From the NCBI GenBank assembly GCA_947086895.1, contig CAMUAR010000014.1:1-64000 (forward strand): 64,000 nucleotides of DNA, read 5' to 3'. The notes below the pieces were generated by a model, which was given only the letters and a program-made list of their open reading frames with translations, had not been told where the DNA came from and did not search any database. This document shows, piece after piece, positions 9,682 to 18,186 of the stretch; the stretch's first letter is position 1; each line of letters opens with the position of its first letter. The position numbers and the translations under genes were made by a program. The DNA is from an uncultured Lachnospiraceae bacterium. GTDB lineage: Bacteria; Bacillota; Clostridia; Lachnospirales; Lachnospiraceae.

Positions 9682-9789
9682 TCTGAGAACGTATTTTATT
9701 CGAGGAGCTGTGCAGGGCTTTTTTGTGACGTTCTCAGCACAAATAGCCCTGTCAAAAATTGAAGTGAACGATTTGCTTTGATTCTGATG
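9682..9789 (-). promoter_or_regulatory. Intra-operon hairpin between permease and ATPase genes
   Basis: A 108-bp gap holds the inverted repeat CAGGGCT ... AGCCCTG with inner TGTG ... CACA (about 9712-9755). The sequence before the ATPase ribosome site resembles that before the permease ribosome site (attctgagaacgtatttt versus attctgggaatgtatttt), so the leader appears duplicated. It could tune the ratio of ATPase to permease. Confidence 0.4.
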
Positions 9790-12138
9790 CTATTCTATAT
9801 TTGATATTTCCGAGGAAGCAATTTTTCGTATTCCCTGGGCAGAAAGAAATGCTGCGAACGCTGTTGCTGCAAGTACAATCAGCGGATATACAATATATAC
9901 TTCTATCGCTCGAATCTCAAATTCAATACAATAAGCCCCCATCATTTTGAAAATCGGCGTGATAATCAACGAGGACAGCGGCGAAGAAACAATCGCTCCT
10001 GTAAGCACTGATGCGATCAAAACAATTCCAATGCGCAGTGTCTGCCATAAAATCAGTGAATTATTTTGGAAGCCGATTGCTTTCATCAGTGCAATTTCAC
10101 TTTTTTCTTTTGTGATAAAGCTTTTTACCATAAGTACTGCTACAAGAATATTTATTCCGAGAATAATACTTAAAATCAGCATTTTCATACGGTCAATCTG
10201 TCCCGCAACATCGCCGATCATATAGCCAATATATTCGCCGGAAGTATAGACGCTTGCATCAGGATACAATTTTTCAAGCAGAGCTTTTCGGTTGTTTTGT
10301 TCTTTTTTGTCAGGGTTGTCTTTATAGGTTACCTGAATTCCAAAGCTGCCTGCTGCATAGTTGTAATCTAGCTTTTCATCCTGATGAAAACGCACGCCTT
10401 CGCCCATATTGTTCATGCTTTGATTGATTGCAGTTACCGTGTAAGTTTTGGCAACATCTCCTATTTTGATTTCTACATCATCACCAATTTCAGCGCCAAT
10501 TTGATTTGCTGTAATGTAGGACAATGCAACTTCATGAATGTTTTGCGGAGGAGTTCCTTCAATATAAGAATACATAGAAGTTGTGACGTCACCAACTCCC
10601 TGAAACGATAAAGAATTTGTACGTTTATCGCCCTTGCGGATATTGCTTCGAAACATTATTTCCTGGAAAACTTCAACTTCAATTCCATTTTCGGAGAACA
10701 TTTTTTGAATCTCGGAAAACTGATTGTTTATTTTTGCAGCATTGTCCTCGTTGGGGTTAAAAAGAAGTTCTGTTGAAACTATATGGTCACTTTTTGTCAT
10801 ATTGAACATTATAATTAAATCATCAGAGCGCAGCGTGTTTATTGTATTGACAGGAATAATTACAAGAAGCGTTCCAAGCATAAAAATAATAATCATTGAA
10901 ATATAGCTTTTGATGCTGCTCAAAATGTCGTTTACTGCCAGAAACGGCGCAGTGGGCAGAAGCGATGTGCCAAGCCACAAAAATCCCTTTTTTCTGAAAC
11001 GTTCGCCCGTCTCGCCGCTGCGTATTGCGTCAATCGGGGAAAATTTTCGGATTTTTCTGGTACAAAGATAGCTGAATAAAATAACAGCTGCGCCTGCGGT
11101 TATTGCGGCAGCGATATTGATAAAAAAGTTATTTTCACCGGAAATAACAATTTTTTTTGAAACTCCGTCGATCATTATTTTGCTGAAAGGGAAGCTTAAG
11201 ATCAGTCCAATCGTTGTGCCTGTCGCAGAGATTGCAAGGTATTTTATTATGTATAATCCGCGTATAGGATTGTTTTTAATACCGATTGCCTTCATAACGC
11301 CAATTTCACGAAATTCTTCTGTAATTGTAAAATTGATGATAAATCGCAGTATTACCATAGAAATAAGAATCAGACATACGCTTACGACCAACAAAATTGT
11401 GGCGATCAGCATATCCATAAAATACATCATTTTAATCATCGAATAATTTATAGCTATAACCGTATTTAGACCAAGAGCATTGAATTGATCCAGATATTTG
11501 GCATCTTGTGTGTGAACTTCAACACAGCTGCAGGTAATGGCATTTTTGCTGTTAAATAAATTTGCATCGTTTTCACTGATAAGAAATCGTGTCATTCCCA
11601 CCATAGCCGAACCAAAAAGAGCATCTTTGGTATAGCCTTTTATGGTGAATTCCTTTTCAATATCACCATGTTTTATCCTGATTTTACCGCCCTCATAAAA
11701 ATCATTTTCCGACATTTGAAACATTACATTTGTAACATATATTTCGCCGTCGTTTATTTTTGTTATTTCTTTGTTGTTCTTATCAAAAATTTTGATTCCC
11801 CCAAGTGTGGACAGTGTGAGAGTGTTTGAATATTCAAGTTTTTTATCTTCGACAAAAACATTTTTCGGCTCTATTTGAATCAGCCGGGAAATATAGTAGT
11901 TATAGTTGTTTTTTTTGGCAAGCTCTTCAAATTTTTCAATGTCCGCATTATTTGTGGAAGCAAACCAATAGTCCGGGACGTTTGCCTTTTTAAAAAAGTT
12001 GTCTACCGCGCTGCTTATTGTAAATAGATTATTTGCGCTGCTTGCAATAAATGTCGCCGCCAAAATTACAAAAATCAGCAGGATAATATTCATTGTTTTT
12101 TTTCGTTTTAAGTCTTTTTTCAGTATTCGCAGATACAT
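9790..12138 (-). CDS. FtsX-domain ABC permease of a peptide-sensing exporter
   Basis: A 782-aa membrane protein. TM1 is at about residues 15-37, followed by a large extracytoplasmic domain, an FtsX block (about 235-375, with EEFREIGVMKAIGI), a second extracytoplasmic domain and a C-terminal FtsX block (about 655-780, with KSEIALMKAIGF). This duplicated FtsX arrangement is typical of MacB/BceB-like permeases. The ATG at 12150 belongs to the ribosome site (ATGGAGG), so the start is set at 12138. It is the first gene of a four-gene operon with ATPase, response regulator and kinase. Likely role: export or sensing of membrane-active peptides. Confidence 0.9.
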   Translation of the reverse strand: MYLRILKKDLKRKKTMNIILLIFVILAATFIASSANNLFTISSAVDNFFKKANVPDYWFASTNNADIEKFEELAKKNNYNYYISRLIQIEPKNVFVEDKKLEYSNTLTLSTLGGIKIFDKNNKEITKINDGEIYVTNVMFQMSENDFYEGGKIRIKHGDIEKEFTIKGYTKDALFGSAMVGMTRFLISENDANLFNSKNAITCSCVEVHTQDAKYLDQFNALGLNTVIAINYSMIKMMYFMDMLIATILLVVSVCLILISMVILRFIINFTITEEFREIGVMKAIGIKNNPIRGLYIIKYLAISATGTTIGLILSFPFSKIMIDGVSKKIVISGENNFFINIAAAITAGAAVILFSYLCTRKIRKFSPIDAIRSGETGERFRKKGFLWLGTSLLPTAPFLAVNDILSSIKSYISMIIIFMLGTLLVIIPVNTINTLRSDDLIIMFNMTKSDHIVSTELLFNPNEDNAAKINNQFSEIQKMFSENGIEVEVFQEIMFRSNIRKGDKRTNSLSFQGVGDVTTSMYSYIEGTPPQNIHEVALSYITANQIGAEIGDDVEIKIGDVAKTYTVTAINQSMNNMGEGVRFHQDEKLDYNYAAGSFGIQVTYKDNPDKKEQNNRKALLEKLYPDASVYTSGEYIGYMIGDVAGQIDRMKMLILSIILGINILVAVLMVKSFITKEKSEIALMKAIGFQNNSLILWQTLRIGIVLIASVLTGAIVSSPLSSLIITPIFKMMGAYCIEFEIRAIEVYIVYPLIVLAATAFAAFLSAQGIRKIASSEISNIE

Positions 12139-12214
12139 TGTAACCTCCATTCTGGGAATGTATTTTTGTTTGAGAAACCATATACAGTATGACTCTTTTC
12201 TTTTTGGTGATTTA

Positions 12215-12243
12215 ATTATAACATGGAGATTATTAAATAATCC
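12215..12243 (-). promoter_or_regulatory. Promoter and 15-bp palindrome upstream of the peptide-exporter operon
   Basis: The minus strand has an extended -10 TGT-TATAAT (12215-12223) with no good -35 (GGATTA, 12238-12243), as expected for an activator-dependent promoter. The perfect palindrome GATTATTAAATAATC (12228-12242) covers the spacer and -35 and is a candidate site for the operon's response regulator. Confidence 0.45.
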
Positions 12244-12405
12244 TTAAATCAATGCGGAAATATAAATTCAGAATTAGTAAAGAAAATAGATATCCTTATG
12301 TGATTGCTGAAATAGTTCAGCTTTTTCTTAATATAAAGAAAGAAATCAATCTTTTGTATAAAGCAGGTCTTTTTATAGAAGTTCACAAAAAATTCACAAA
12401 AATTG

Positions 12406-12447
12406 TTAGCACTCATACTTGACGAGTGCTAATTTAAGTGTTATATT
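12406..12447 (+). promoter_or_regulatory. CIRCE operator overlapping a sigma-A promoter
   Basis: A perfect CIRCE: TTAGCACTC (12406-12414), 9-nt spacer, GAGTGCTAA (12424-12432). This is the binding site of the heat-shock repressor HrcA. The -35 TTGACG (12419-12424) lies inside the CIRCE and is followed by a 17-nt spacer and -10 TATATT (12442-12447). Repressor binding would therefore block polymerase directly. It controls the two small heat-shock genes downstream. Confidence 0.93.
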
Positions 12448-12633
12448 ACATATAGAACAAGAGAGAAGAAAAAGTTAGAAAAAATTTTTAACTTTGGAAT
12501 GAGAAAAAAAGGAAACAGTCAAGATCGAATGGCGATTTATGTTTCAGGCAACAATATTATAAGATCAGCATAAGAAAGGCGTGCAGATTACAAAAAGTGA
12601 TAATTCTGTGCATTCTGGAAAGGAGAAGTTGTT

Positions 12634-13050
12634 ATGATGATGCCTAGTATTTTTGGTGAGAGATTTATGGATGATTTTTTTAAGCCGTTTGGCAGAAGTA
12701 CATCAAGCGAGCTGATGAGAACGGATGTAGAGGAAAGCGAGAGCGGTTATGTTGTGACAATGGATATCCCCGGAATAAAAAGGGAAGATGTGCAGGTAGA
12801 ATTAAAGGATGGTTATTTGACGGTAAATGTTTCTGCAAGCTCGGATAAGAACGAGCAGCAGGAGGATGGCAAATATATCCGTCGGGAAAGATATTACGGC
12901 AGCGCCAGCCGCAGTTTTTATGTTGGTGATGCGGTAACACAGGAAGATATCAAAGCAAAGTTTGAAAATGGCACGCTTCGTCTTGAGATTCCGAAAAAGG
13001 ATGTTCTGCCGGAAACTGAGAGCCGCCATTTTATCTCCATTGAGGGATAA
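12634..13050 (+). CDS. hsp20: Hsp20/alpha-crystallin small heat-shock protein
   Basis: A 138-aa ATP-independent chaperone that holds unfolding proteins. The alpha-crystallin domain spans about residues 28-130 and includes VTMDIPGIKREDV, the GYLTVNVSAS strand and the C-terminal GTLRLEIPK motif. The start has AAGGAG upstream; ATG at 12634 or 12637 are both possible. It lies about 190 bp downstream of a CIRCE/promoter and about 200 bp before a second hsp20, so it is expected to be induced by heat through loss of HrcA repression. The long AT-rich 5' leader may have further thermosensor structure, which was not resolved. Confidence 0.96.
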   Translation: MMMPSIFGERFMDDFFKPFGRSTSSELMRTDVEESESGYVVTMDIPGIKREDVQVELKDGYLTVNVSASSDKNEQQEDGKYIRRERYYGSASRSFYVGDAVTQEDIKAKFENGTLRLEIPKKDVLPETESRHFISIEG

Positions 13051-13253
13051 AAGAAGTCGAATGGAAATGAAAAGCACTTACAAGTAATAAAGAAAATTTA
13101 TTAAAATGCCGAAAGTTAAGTGGAAAAATTTATTTATATTAGCGTTCGGGAGATAAAAATGGAATAAATAGTGCAAAAAGAAATTTACAGTATAGTACTT
13201 TAACATTTCGGGAACTTTACAGGGATATATTTTGGAGGAAAAGGAGAATATTT

Positions 13254-13724
13254 ATGTTGATACCATCAGTATTTGGCGGAAGTTTATTTGATGATTTTGA
13301 CACGATTTTTGCAGAACCATGGTTTGGTCATAATACAAACAAAACGCCGCAAAAATCTTATGCGTACCAGAGAAAACGCTTGATGAATACGGATGTAAAA
13401 GAAACAAAAGAAAACTATATATTAGAAATGGAGCTGCCAGGTTTTTCTAAGGATGAAGTGCAGGCAGAGCTGAAAGAGGGATATTTGACAGTCCGCGCAT
13501 CGAAAGCCGTTGATACGGATGAGCAAAAAGATACGTCAGGAAAATATATCCGAAGGGAACGCTATTCTGGAGCGTGTGAGAGAACATTCTATGTAGGAAA
13601 AGAATTAACAGAACATGAGATCAAAGCGGCATTTAAAAACGGCGTTTTAGTTCTGGAAATTCCGAAAAAGGAAGCGCAATCAGAAGTGCCGAAGAAAAAC
13701 TATATTGCGATTGAAGGCGCATGA
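13254..13724 (+). CDS. hsp20: Hsp20/alpha-crystallin small heat-shock protein (paralogue)
   Basis: A 156-aa paralogue of the upstream gene, with a longer N-terminal arm. The alpha-crystallin domain (about residues 43-150) shows LEMELPGFSKDEV, GYLTVRAS, KYIRRERYSGACERTFYVG and NGVLVLEIPKK. The ribosome site AAGGAG is well placed. There is no second CIRCE in the 203-bp gap. The gene is therefore read through from the CIRCE promoter or uses a weak local promoter. A strong terminator follows at 13729-13771. The pair probably arose by duplication and may form mixed oligomers. Confidence 0.95.
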   Translation: MLIPSVFGGSLFDDFDTIFAEPWFGHNTNKTPQKSYAYQRKRLMNTDVKETKENYILEMELPGFSKDEVQAELKEGYLTVRASKAVDTDEQKDTSGKYIRRERYSGACERTFYVGKELTEHEIKAAFKNGVLVLEIPKKEAQSEVPKKNYIAIEGA

Positions 13725-13728
13725 GAAA

Positions 13729-13771
13729 AAGACCGAAAAGCTTGATGTTTTTTCGCTTTTCGGTCTTTTTT
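13729..13771 (+). terminator. Rho-independent terminator of the hsp20 pair
   Basis: A 13-bp stem (AAGACCGAAAAGC paired with GCTTTTCGGTCTT) followed by a run of T, starting 5 nt after the stop codon. Confidence 0.88.
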
Positions 13772-13905
13772 AAGATTTATTTATACATTTTGTTCTCTTC
13801 TTATCGCTGCATGGAGGATCAGAAACAAACCGAACGTTTCCCGACTTCTAGTTCTACGTCAAAAAACGGATCGGATATAATTCCACTTTGTTTTAACGCA
13901 GTACT

Positions 13906-15825
13906 TCACTTTTTTATCTCTTCAAGATTTTCTTTTGCTATACTTTGAAAAGGGATAGAAATTTCGTTTTGCCCGCCGATATAGGAATCTTCCCACTGTT
14001 TGAATTCAGTGCCGTCAAAGGTTAAAGTTGTGTCTGATTCAATAAGATACACAAAGTAAATTACGCCGTCGCCGTCAAGATCTGCTTTGGATGGAAATGG
14101 ATTGTTGTTATCGTCTGTTTCTGTCTGCGCCCTATCCCATGCGGTAACAGAAGCAATCTGGCGGTATTGGTCGGAATCCGCATTGTACTGATACAATCCA
14201 TAAGGCCAGAAATCTGGAAAGGTTGCTGCCAAACCATGATTGTGGGAAGCAAATGCCATGACGATTCCATTGTTATAAAAAGTGAGTGTGGGAAATTCCA
14301 GCAATTCTTCTTGAACTGTGCCGAGAGTACTGTTGTAGCCATAAATTGTTGTTGTCCTTCCTGCCATATAAGAATTTGTAAAGTTGATAATCAATTCATC
14401 TTTTCCGTCAAAATCAATATCAAAGATTGCAAAATTGTTTTGTGACATATCGTAATTTTTGTCATCTTCGAAAATCGGACAAGGCTGCCCATTGGGTAAG
14501 GTATGATTGAAGTAAATATCATTTAAAATGGAAGAGTAAGCGGCAAGCATCTCCTCCTTTTCTTTTTGACTGTAAGCGGACGGCGAATATTCTGGATTAT
14601 TTTCAAAAAAATCACGGTTATTTTCTTCCAGTTGATCTTTTGTTTTAGAAAGATTTTCATCTTTGTTGTTATTTTCAGGATACTTTTCTTCTGGATTCTG
14701 CGTATCGCTTTCGGAACCGATGGTTTTTGGAACTGTCATAAACGCGCCTGCGCAAAATGCTGCCAGTAGGATAACGCAGAAGAAAATTATAAAATTGTGC
14801 TTTCTTTTTTTCATAATATTTTTTACCCGCCTTTCTGTATTGGATTCGCCAAATGCCAGCCCAATGGAAAAACCATTTTGTTTTTCGGAAAAGGCAAGCA
14901 AGGTTCTTGCATAAAATTTTCTTTCTTCAAAAGTTGCATAACGCAGAGTACATTCATCGCAGAACATTTCCATATCCTGATTCATTGTATGAACCGCAAT
15001 CCAGACAAACGGATTCCACCAATGCAGGCAGATACACAAAAGTCCAATCAAGCGCACAAATGGATCGTGATGGCGTATGTGCGTTATTTCATGCCGTAAA
15101 ATACACTGTTTTTCAAAATCGTGCAAGGTGTATGGCACAAGGATTTTTGGATGAAAAATCCCCATAACAAACGGAGATTGTATCCTATCGCAAAACCATA
15201 TAATTCCACGGTCGCGTACAGCATATGATGTGCAGCGGCGTATTTTCCAATATTGAAACAAATAATAAAGAGAAACAGCACCGATACCAGTAATGTATAT
15301 AATGCAGAACAATGAAAAAATAATCGTTTTATAGTTTGCATCCGATGGGTTTATTTGCTGGAATAAAAGATAAGAACGAATATCCCAGCCATTTTTTCCT
15401 ATGTAGCTTGGTAAAAAATAATCTGTTTCAAATGGATTCCCCCCAAAATTATCTTGACTTGAGGATAAATAATTTATGGATGAATGATCTTGGAAAGGTA
15501 TATTTTCTATATTTTGATTTTGCAAAAAACTGTCTGTTGCTGATGGATCTTGAAAGGACATGTTTTCTTGACTTTGATCAGGTTCTTTTTTTTGATCTTT
15601 ATTTTGCTGCGGGCTGGGCTACAGAAAATTTTGCAGCGCGGGTTGAAGGCTGAACGGGGACGAAATCATAATAGGACATAATAAACTTATGCCAACCAGT
15701 ATCCAAAGACTGTAACTATATATTTTGGGATACTTTTTTAAAAAAGGGCGAATTGCTAATATTGCAATAATCAAAGCGCAAGTCTGCAAACTCATGCGCC
15801 ACAATGTAGTGATAAATGAAAGCAT
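13906..15825 (-). pseudogene. M56/BlaR1-like membrane metalloprotease, interrupted by one in-frame amber codon
   Basis: The N-terminal piece from ATG 15825 (AGGA ribosome site) encodes 68 aa with a first membrane segment, then meets TAG at 15619-15621. Reading through in the same frame gives 19 more codons and then the 551-aa open frame. That frame contains further membrane segments, the zinc motif HEITH, and CDECTLR. The total would be about 639 aa. A large extracytoplasmic C-terminus follows another TM and includes an EF-hand-like DIDFDGKDELIINF segment. BlaR1/MecR1 proteases sense a signal and cleave a BlaI-type repressor, but no BlaI gene adjoins it here. The single stop, probably from CAG, with everything downstream intact, suggests a very recent nonsense mutation, a strain polymorphism, suppression, or a sequencing error. 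Reinitiation at ATG 15561 would give a protein without the first membrane segment. Confidence 0.8.
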
Positions 15826-15876
15826 AATTTTCCTCACATTCTGCTGTTTGAAGGGACAATAAATAATTTATAACTT

Positions 15877-15920
15877 TAGTCTATTAAGATAGATTGCATT
15901 TAGTTTATCAAAATAGACTG
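15877..15920 (-). promoter_or_regulatory. Two tandem BlaI-type operator dyads over the M56 promoter
   Basis: Two 20-bp imperfect palindromes of the form TAGTyTA-N6-TAGAyTG lie at 15877-15896 and 15901-15920, with centres 24 bp apart. The outer arms AGTCTATT and AATAGACT also pair perfectly with each other. On the minus strand they cover a possible promoter, TTGATA-18-TTAATA. Tandem dyads over a promoter are typical of BlaI/MecI/CopY-family repressor control of M56 genes. The regulator itself is not in this window. Confidence 0.6.
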
Positions 15921-15954
15921 AAATTGTCAATTATTTTTATGGAGAAAACTTAAC

Positions 15955-16213
15955 ATGAAAAAACTTTCTTTTAAGGAAACGGTATGATATAATTGAATTA
16001 GTAGAAAAGTTACGGTTATCCGACACTTTCTGCAATGAAGATCGCTCAGGTGAGTTTGAATGGACAGCAACCGTAGTAAATTTAAATTATGAGGATAATA
16101 AAAATTTGCTTGGAAAGTGTGAAATATTGCAGGAATATACAGATCTTGTTGCAAATATCAGAGAATTGAGCAGAAGTATGAAAGAAGCAGCAGAAAATGC
16201 TGCGGTGAAATAA
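15955..16213 (+). pseudogene. Remnant of an Rpn/PD-(D/E)XK transposase-family nuclease
   Basis: A ribosome site and ATG at 15955 start MKKLSFKETV, which ends at once in TGA. Another frame then continues from about 15977 with 78 codons to TAA 16211-16213, including VVNLNYEDNKNLLGKCEIL, EYTDLVANIREL and a KEAAENA tail. This pattern resembles the C-terminus of Rpn-type PDDEXK_2 proteins (LNINYGHN, LKEYA, VRKY, EAVE-A). The catalytic N-terminal core is missing. The gene is thus frameshifted and internally deleted. The family assignment comes from pattern memory. Confidence 0.55.
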
Positions 16214-16287
16214 CGGTGCAGAACATAAAATTTTTATAGTGTACAGTAAAGTTTCATAGGATAAAGTTACTGTATTTTGTAAAAAAA

Positions 16288-16309
16288 TGTTGTTTTACAA
16301 CAGCTTTTT
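16288..16309 (+). terminator. Short hairpin with T-tract
   Basis: TGTTGT-TTT-ACAACA followed by GCTTTTT, between the Rpn remnant and the MerR gene. A weak terminator is likely. The rest of the gap up to 16509 holds only the promoter at 16390-16418. Confidence 0.4.
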
Positions 16310-16389
16310 GTTGTTTGTTAGAACTTTTAAAGTTTGCCGGAAAGAGCGGTCGGGAATGTTAAAATAGGGTTAGAATTCCAGGGGTTTTC

Positions 16390-16418
16390 TTGTGCTTTTT
16401 TTCTTGAAACGATATAAT
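16390..16418 (+). promoter_or_regulatory. Promoter of the MerR-ABC operon
   Basis: TTGTGC (16390-16395), a 17-nt spacer and TATAAT (16413-16418). It lies about 90 nt before the start codon of the MerR-type gene. Confidence 0.55.
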
Positions 16419-16509
16419 AAGACTATGTTGCAGAAAAATCACCCTGCGTTATATATTGCTTGTGACGCTGCGTAATACAGTAAAATCAGGGGCAAGGAGG
16501 AAAAAGGCT

Positions 16510-17244
16510 ATGTCGAAATTCACGACAGGAGAGATGGCGAAGCTATGCGGTGTGACAGTCCGAACAGTACAATATTATGATACAAGAAACATCCTTGTGC
16601 CAAGCGAACTTACGGAGGGCGGCAGGCGGCTTTATTCGGAGGAGGATCTACAGAAATTAAAAATTATTTGTTTTCTGCGCAATATTGACTTACCGATCGA
16701 TAGTATTGCTGAACTTTTTAAGGAGAGCAGTTCGCAGGAGATCATCAATCTGCTTTTGGAACAACAGCAGAAGGCTCTTAAAAAAGCGGTTTGTGAATGT
16801 CAGACAAAGCTTGAAATGCTGGAAAGTTTAAAAAAGGAACTCAAAGCAATCGGTCATTTTTCTGTTGAATCCATCGGTGATATAGCATATAAAATGGAAA
16901 ATCAAAGAAAACTGCGAAAAATGAAAATCAAGATGGTCAGTGTTGGAATTGTTATGGATATCATTGAGGTAGTGACGCTTGTTTTGTGGATTACAAAGGG
17001 TATTTGGTGGCCATTTGCTTTTAGTATGGGGGTGATTGCAGCACTTGCAATATGGGTTTCCGCATATTATTTTAAGCGCGTGGAGTATATCTGCCCGCAG
17101 TGTCACACGGTATTTCGACCTGATGTCAAAGAAGCTTTTTTGGCAAAACATACGCCAAATTTGCGGAAACTTACTTGCAGAAACTGTAAGCATCATGGAT
17201 TTTGTATTGAAACTTACGGCGGTGTGGCAGGTTCGGAACAATAA
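16510..17244 (+). CDS. MerR-family regulator with membrane segments and zinc ribbon
   Basis: A 244-aa product. The N-terminal MerR winged helix-turn-helix (TTGEMAKLCGVTVRTVQYYD, split here as TTGEMAKLCG and VTVRTVQYYD) is followed by a helical linker. Two hydrophobic segments (about residues 143-185) come next, then a C-terminal zinc ribbon with CPQC ... CRNC. A DNA-binding domain tethered to the membrane is unusual for classical MerR proteins, but it is seen in Firmicutes regulators that sit next to ABC exporters. The start at 16510 has GGAGG at 16497-16501; the upstream in-frame start at 16456 lacks a ribosome site. It probably controls the two ABC genes downstream. Confidence 0.88.
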   Translation: MSKFTTGEMAKLCGVTVRTVQYYDTRNILVPSELTEGGRRLYSEEDLQKLKIICFLRNIDLPIDSIAELFKESSSQEIINLLLEQQQKALKKAVCECQTKLEMLESLKKELKAIGHFSVESIGDIAYKMENQRKLRKMKIKMVSVGIVMDIIEVVTLVLWITKGIWWPFAFSMGVIAALAIWVSAYYFKRVEYICPQCHTVFRPDVKEAFLAKHTPNLRKLTCRNCKHHGFCIETYGGVAGSEQ

Positions 17245-17328
17245 GGAATTCGGTTTGTGTTGGAGAGTTACAATTCGAATTGTGGGTCAAACATCAGATT
17301 TGACTTGTATTTCAATAAGGAGATTAAT

Positions 17329-18093
17329 ATGCTTAAAATTGAACATTTAACAAAACATTACAAAGGAAGCAGCAAAGGAGTAACCGATATTAGCCTGCAT
17401 ATTATGCCAGGAGACCTTTATGCTTTTATCGGTCATAATGGTGCTGGTAAGACAACAACATTAAAATGTATTGCAGGCATCCAGGATTTTGATGCGGGGG
17501 AAATTTTTGTTGACGGAAAGGATATCAAAAAAGATCTCATCGGCTGTAAACAAAGCCTTGCCTATATTCCAGACAATCCAGATTTGTATGAATATTTGAC
17601 GGGAATACAGTACTTAAATTTTATTGCGGATATTTTTGGAGTTGCGGCGGCAGCGCGCGAGGAACGTATCCGTCAGTATGCGGATGAATTGGAGATCACC
17701 GCCTCGCTTGGAGACTTGATTTCTACTTATTCCCATGGAATGAAACAGAAGCTGGTGCTGATCTCCGCTTTGGTACATAAACCAAAGCTGCTTATTCTGG
17801 ATGAACCGTTTGTTGGACTTGACCCAAAAGCATCCATAATATTAAAAGATATTATGCGGGAAATATGTGCAGGCGGCGGAGCGATCTTTTTTTCAACTCA
17901 TGTGTTGGAAGTGGCAGAAAAATTATGTAATAAAGTGGCGATCATCAAGGACGGAAGTCTTGTTGCTTCCGGCAATATGGATGAGATTGTAGAAAAGGGG
18001 CAGTCGTTGGAATCTATTTTTATGGAAGTGGTGAATGATTCGGGAAGTATCGCAAAAACAGATATGGTTGAAAATAAAAAGCATTCATCTTGA
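17329..18093 (+). CDS. ABC transporter ATPase
   Basis: A 254-aa ATPase of the drug/bacteriocin-immunity (BcrA/NatA) type. It has Walker A GHNGAGKTT, a Q-loop at SLAYIPDNPDLYEYL, a signature-like YSHGMKQKL and Walker B LLILDEPFVGLD. The start at ATG 17329 has AAGGAG (17317-17322). The longer frame from 17257 begins in the intergenic region. It lies 84 bp after the MerR gene and is followed by its permease. It probably powers export across the cytoplasmic membrane; substrate unknown. Confidence 0.94.
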   Translation: MLKIEHLTKHYKGSSKGVTDISLHIMPGDLYAFIGHNGAGKTTTLKCIAGIQDFDAGEIFVDGKDIKKDLIGCKQSLAYIPDNPDLYEYLTGIQYLNFIADIFGVAAAAREERIRQYADELEITASLGDLISTYSHGMKQKLVLISALVHKPKLLILDEPFVGLDPKASIILKDIMREICAGGGAIFFSTHVLEVAEKLCNKVAIIKDGSLVASGNMDEIVEKGQSLESIFMEVVNDSGSIAKTDMVENKKHSS

Positions 18094-18186
18094 TTCAGAT
18101 GGCGTATGCAAGGAAAAGCAAGGAAGCAACTTTAAATTATACAGTGGAATGTGAGAGGAAATAAAACAAAAAAGAGGTAATAAATA

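Noticed and set aside
13906..15561. Separate 551-aa M56 gene starting at 15561
   Set aside because: The upstream 72-aa frame is in the same frame and supplies the missing first membrane segment, and there is no ribosome site at 15561. One gene with an internal TAG is simpler.
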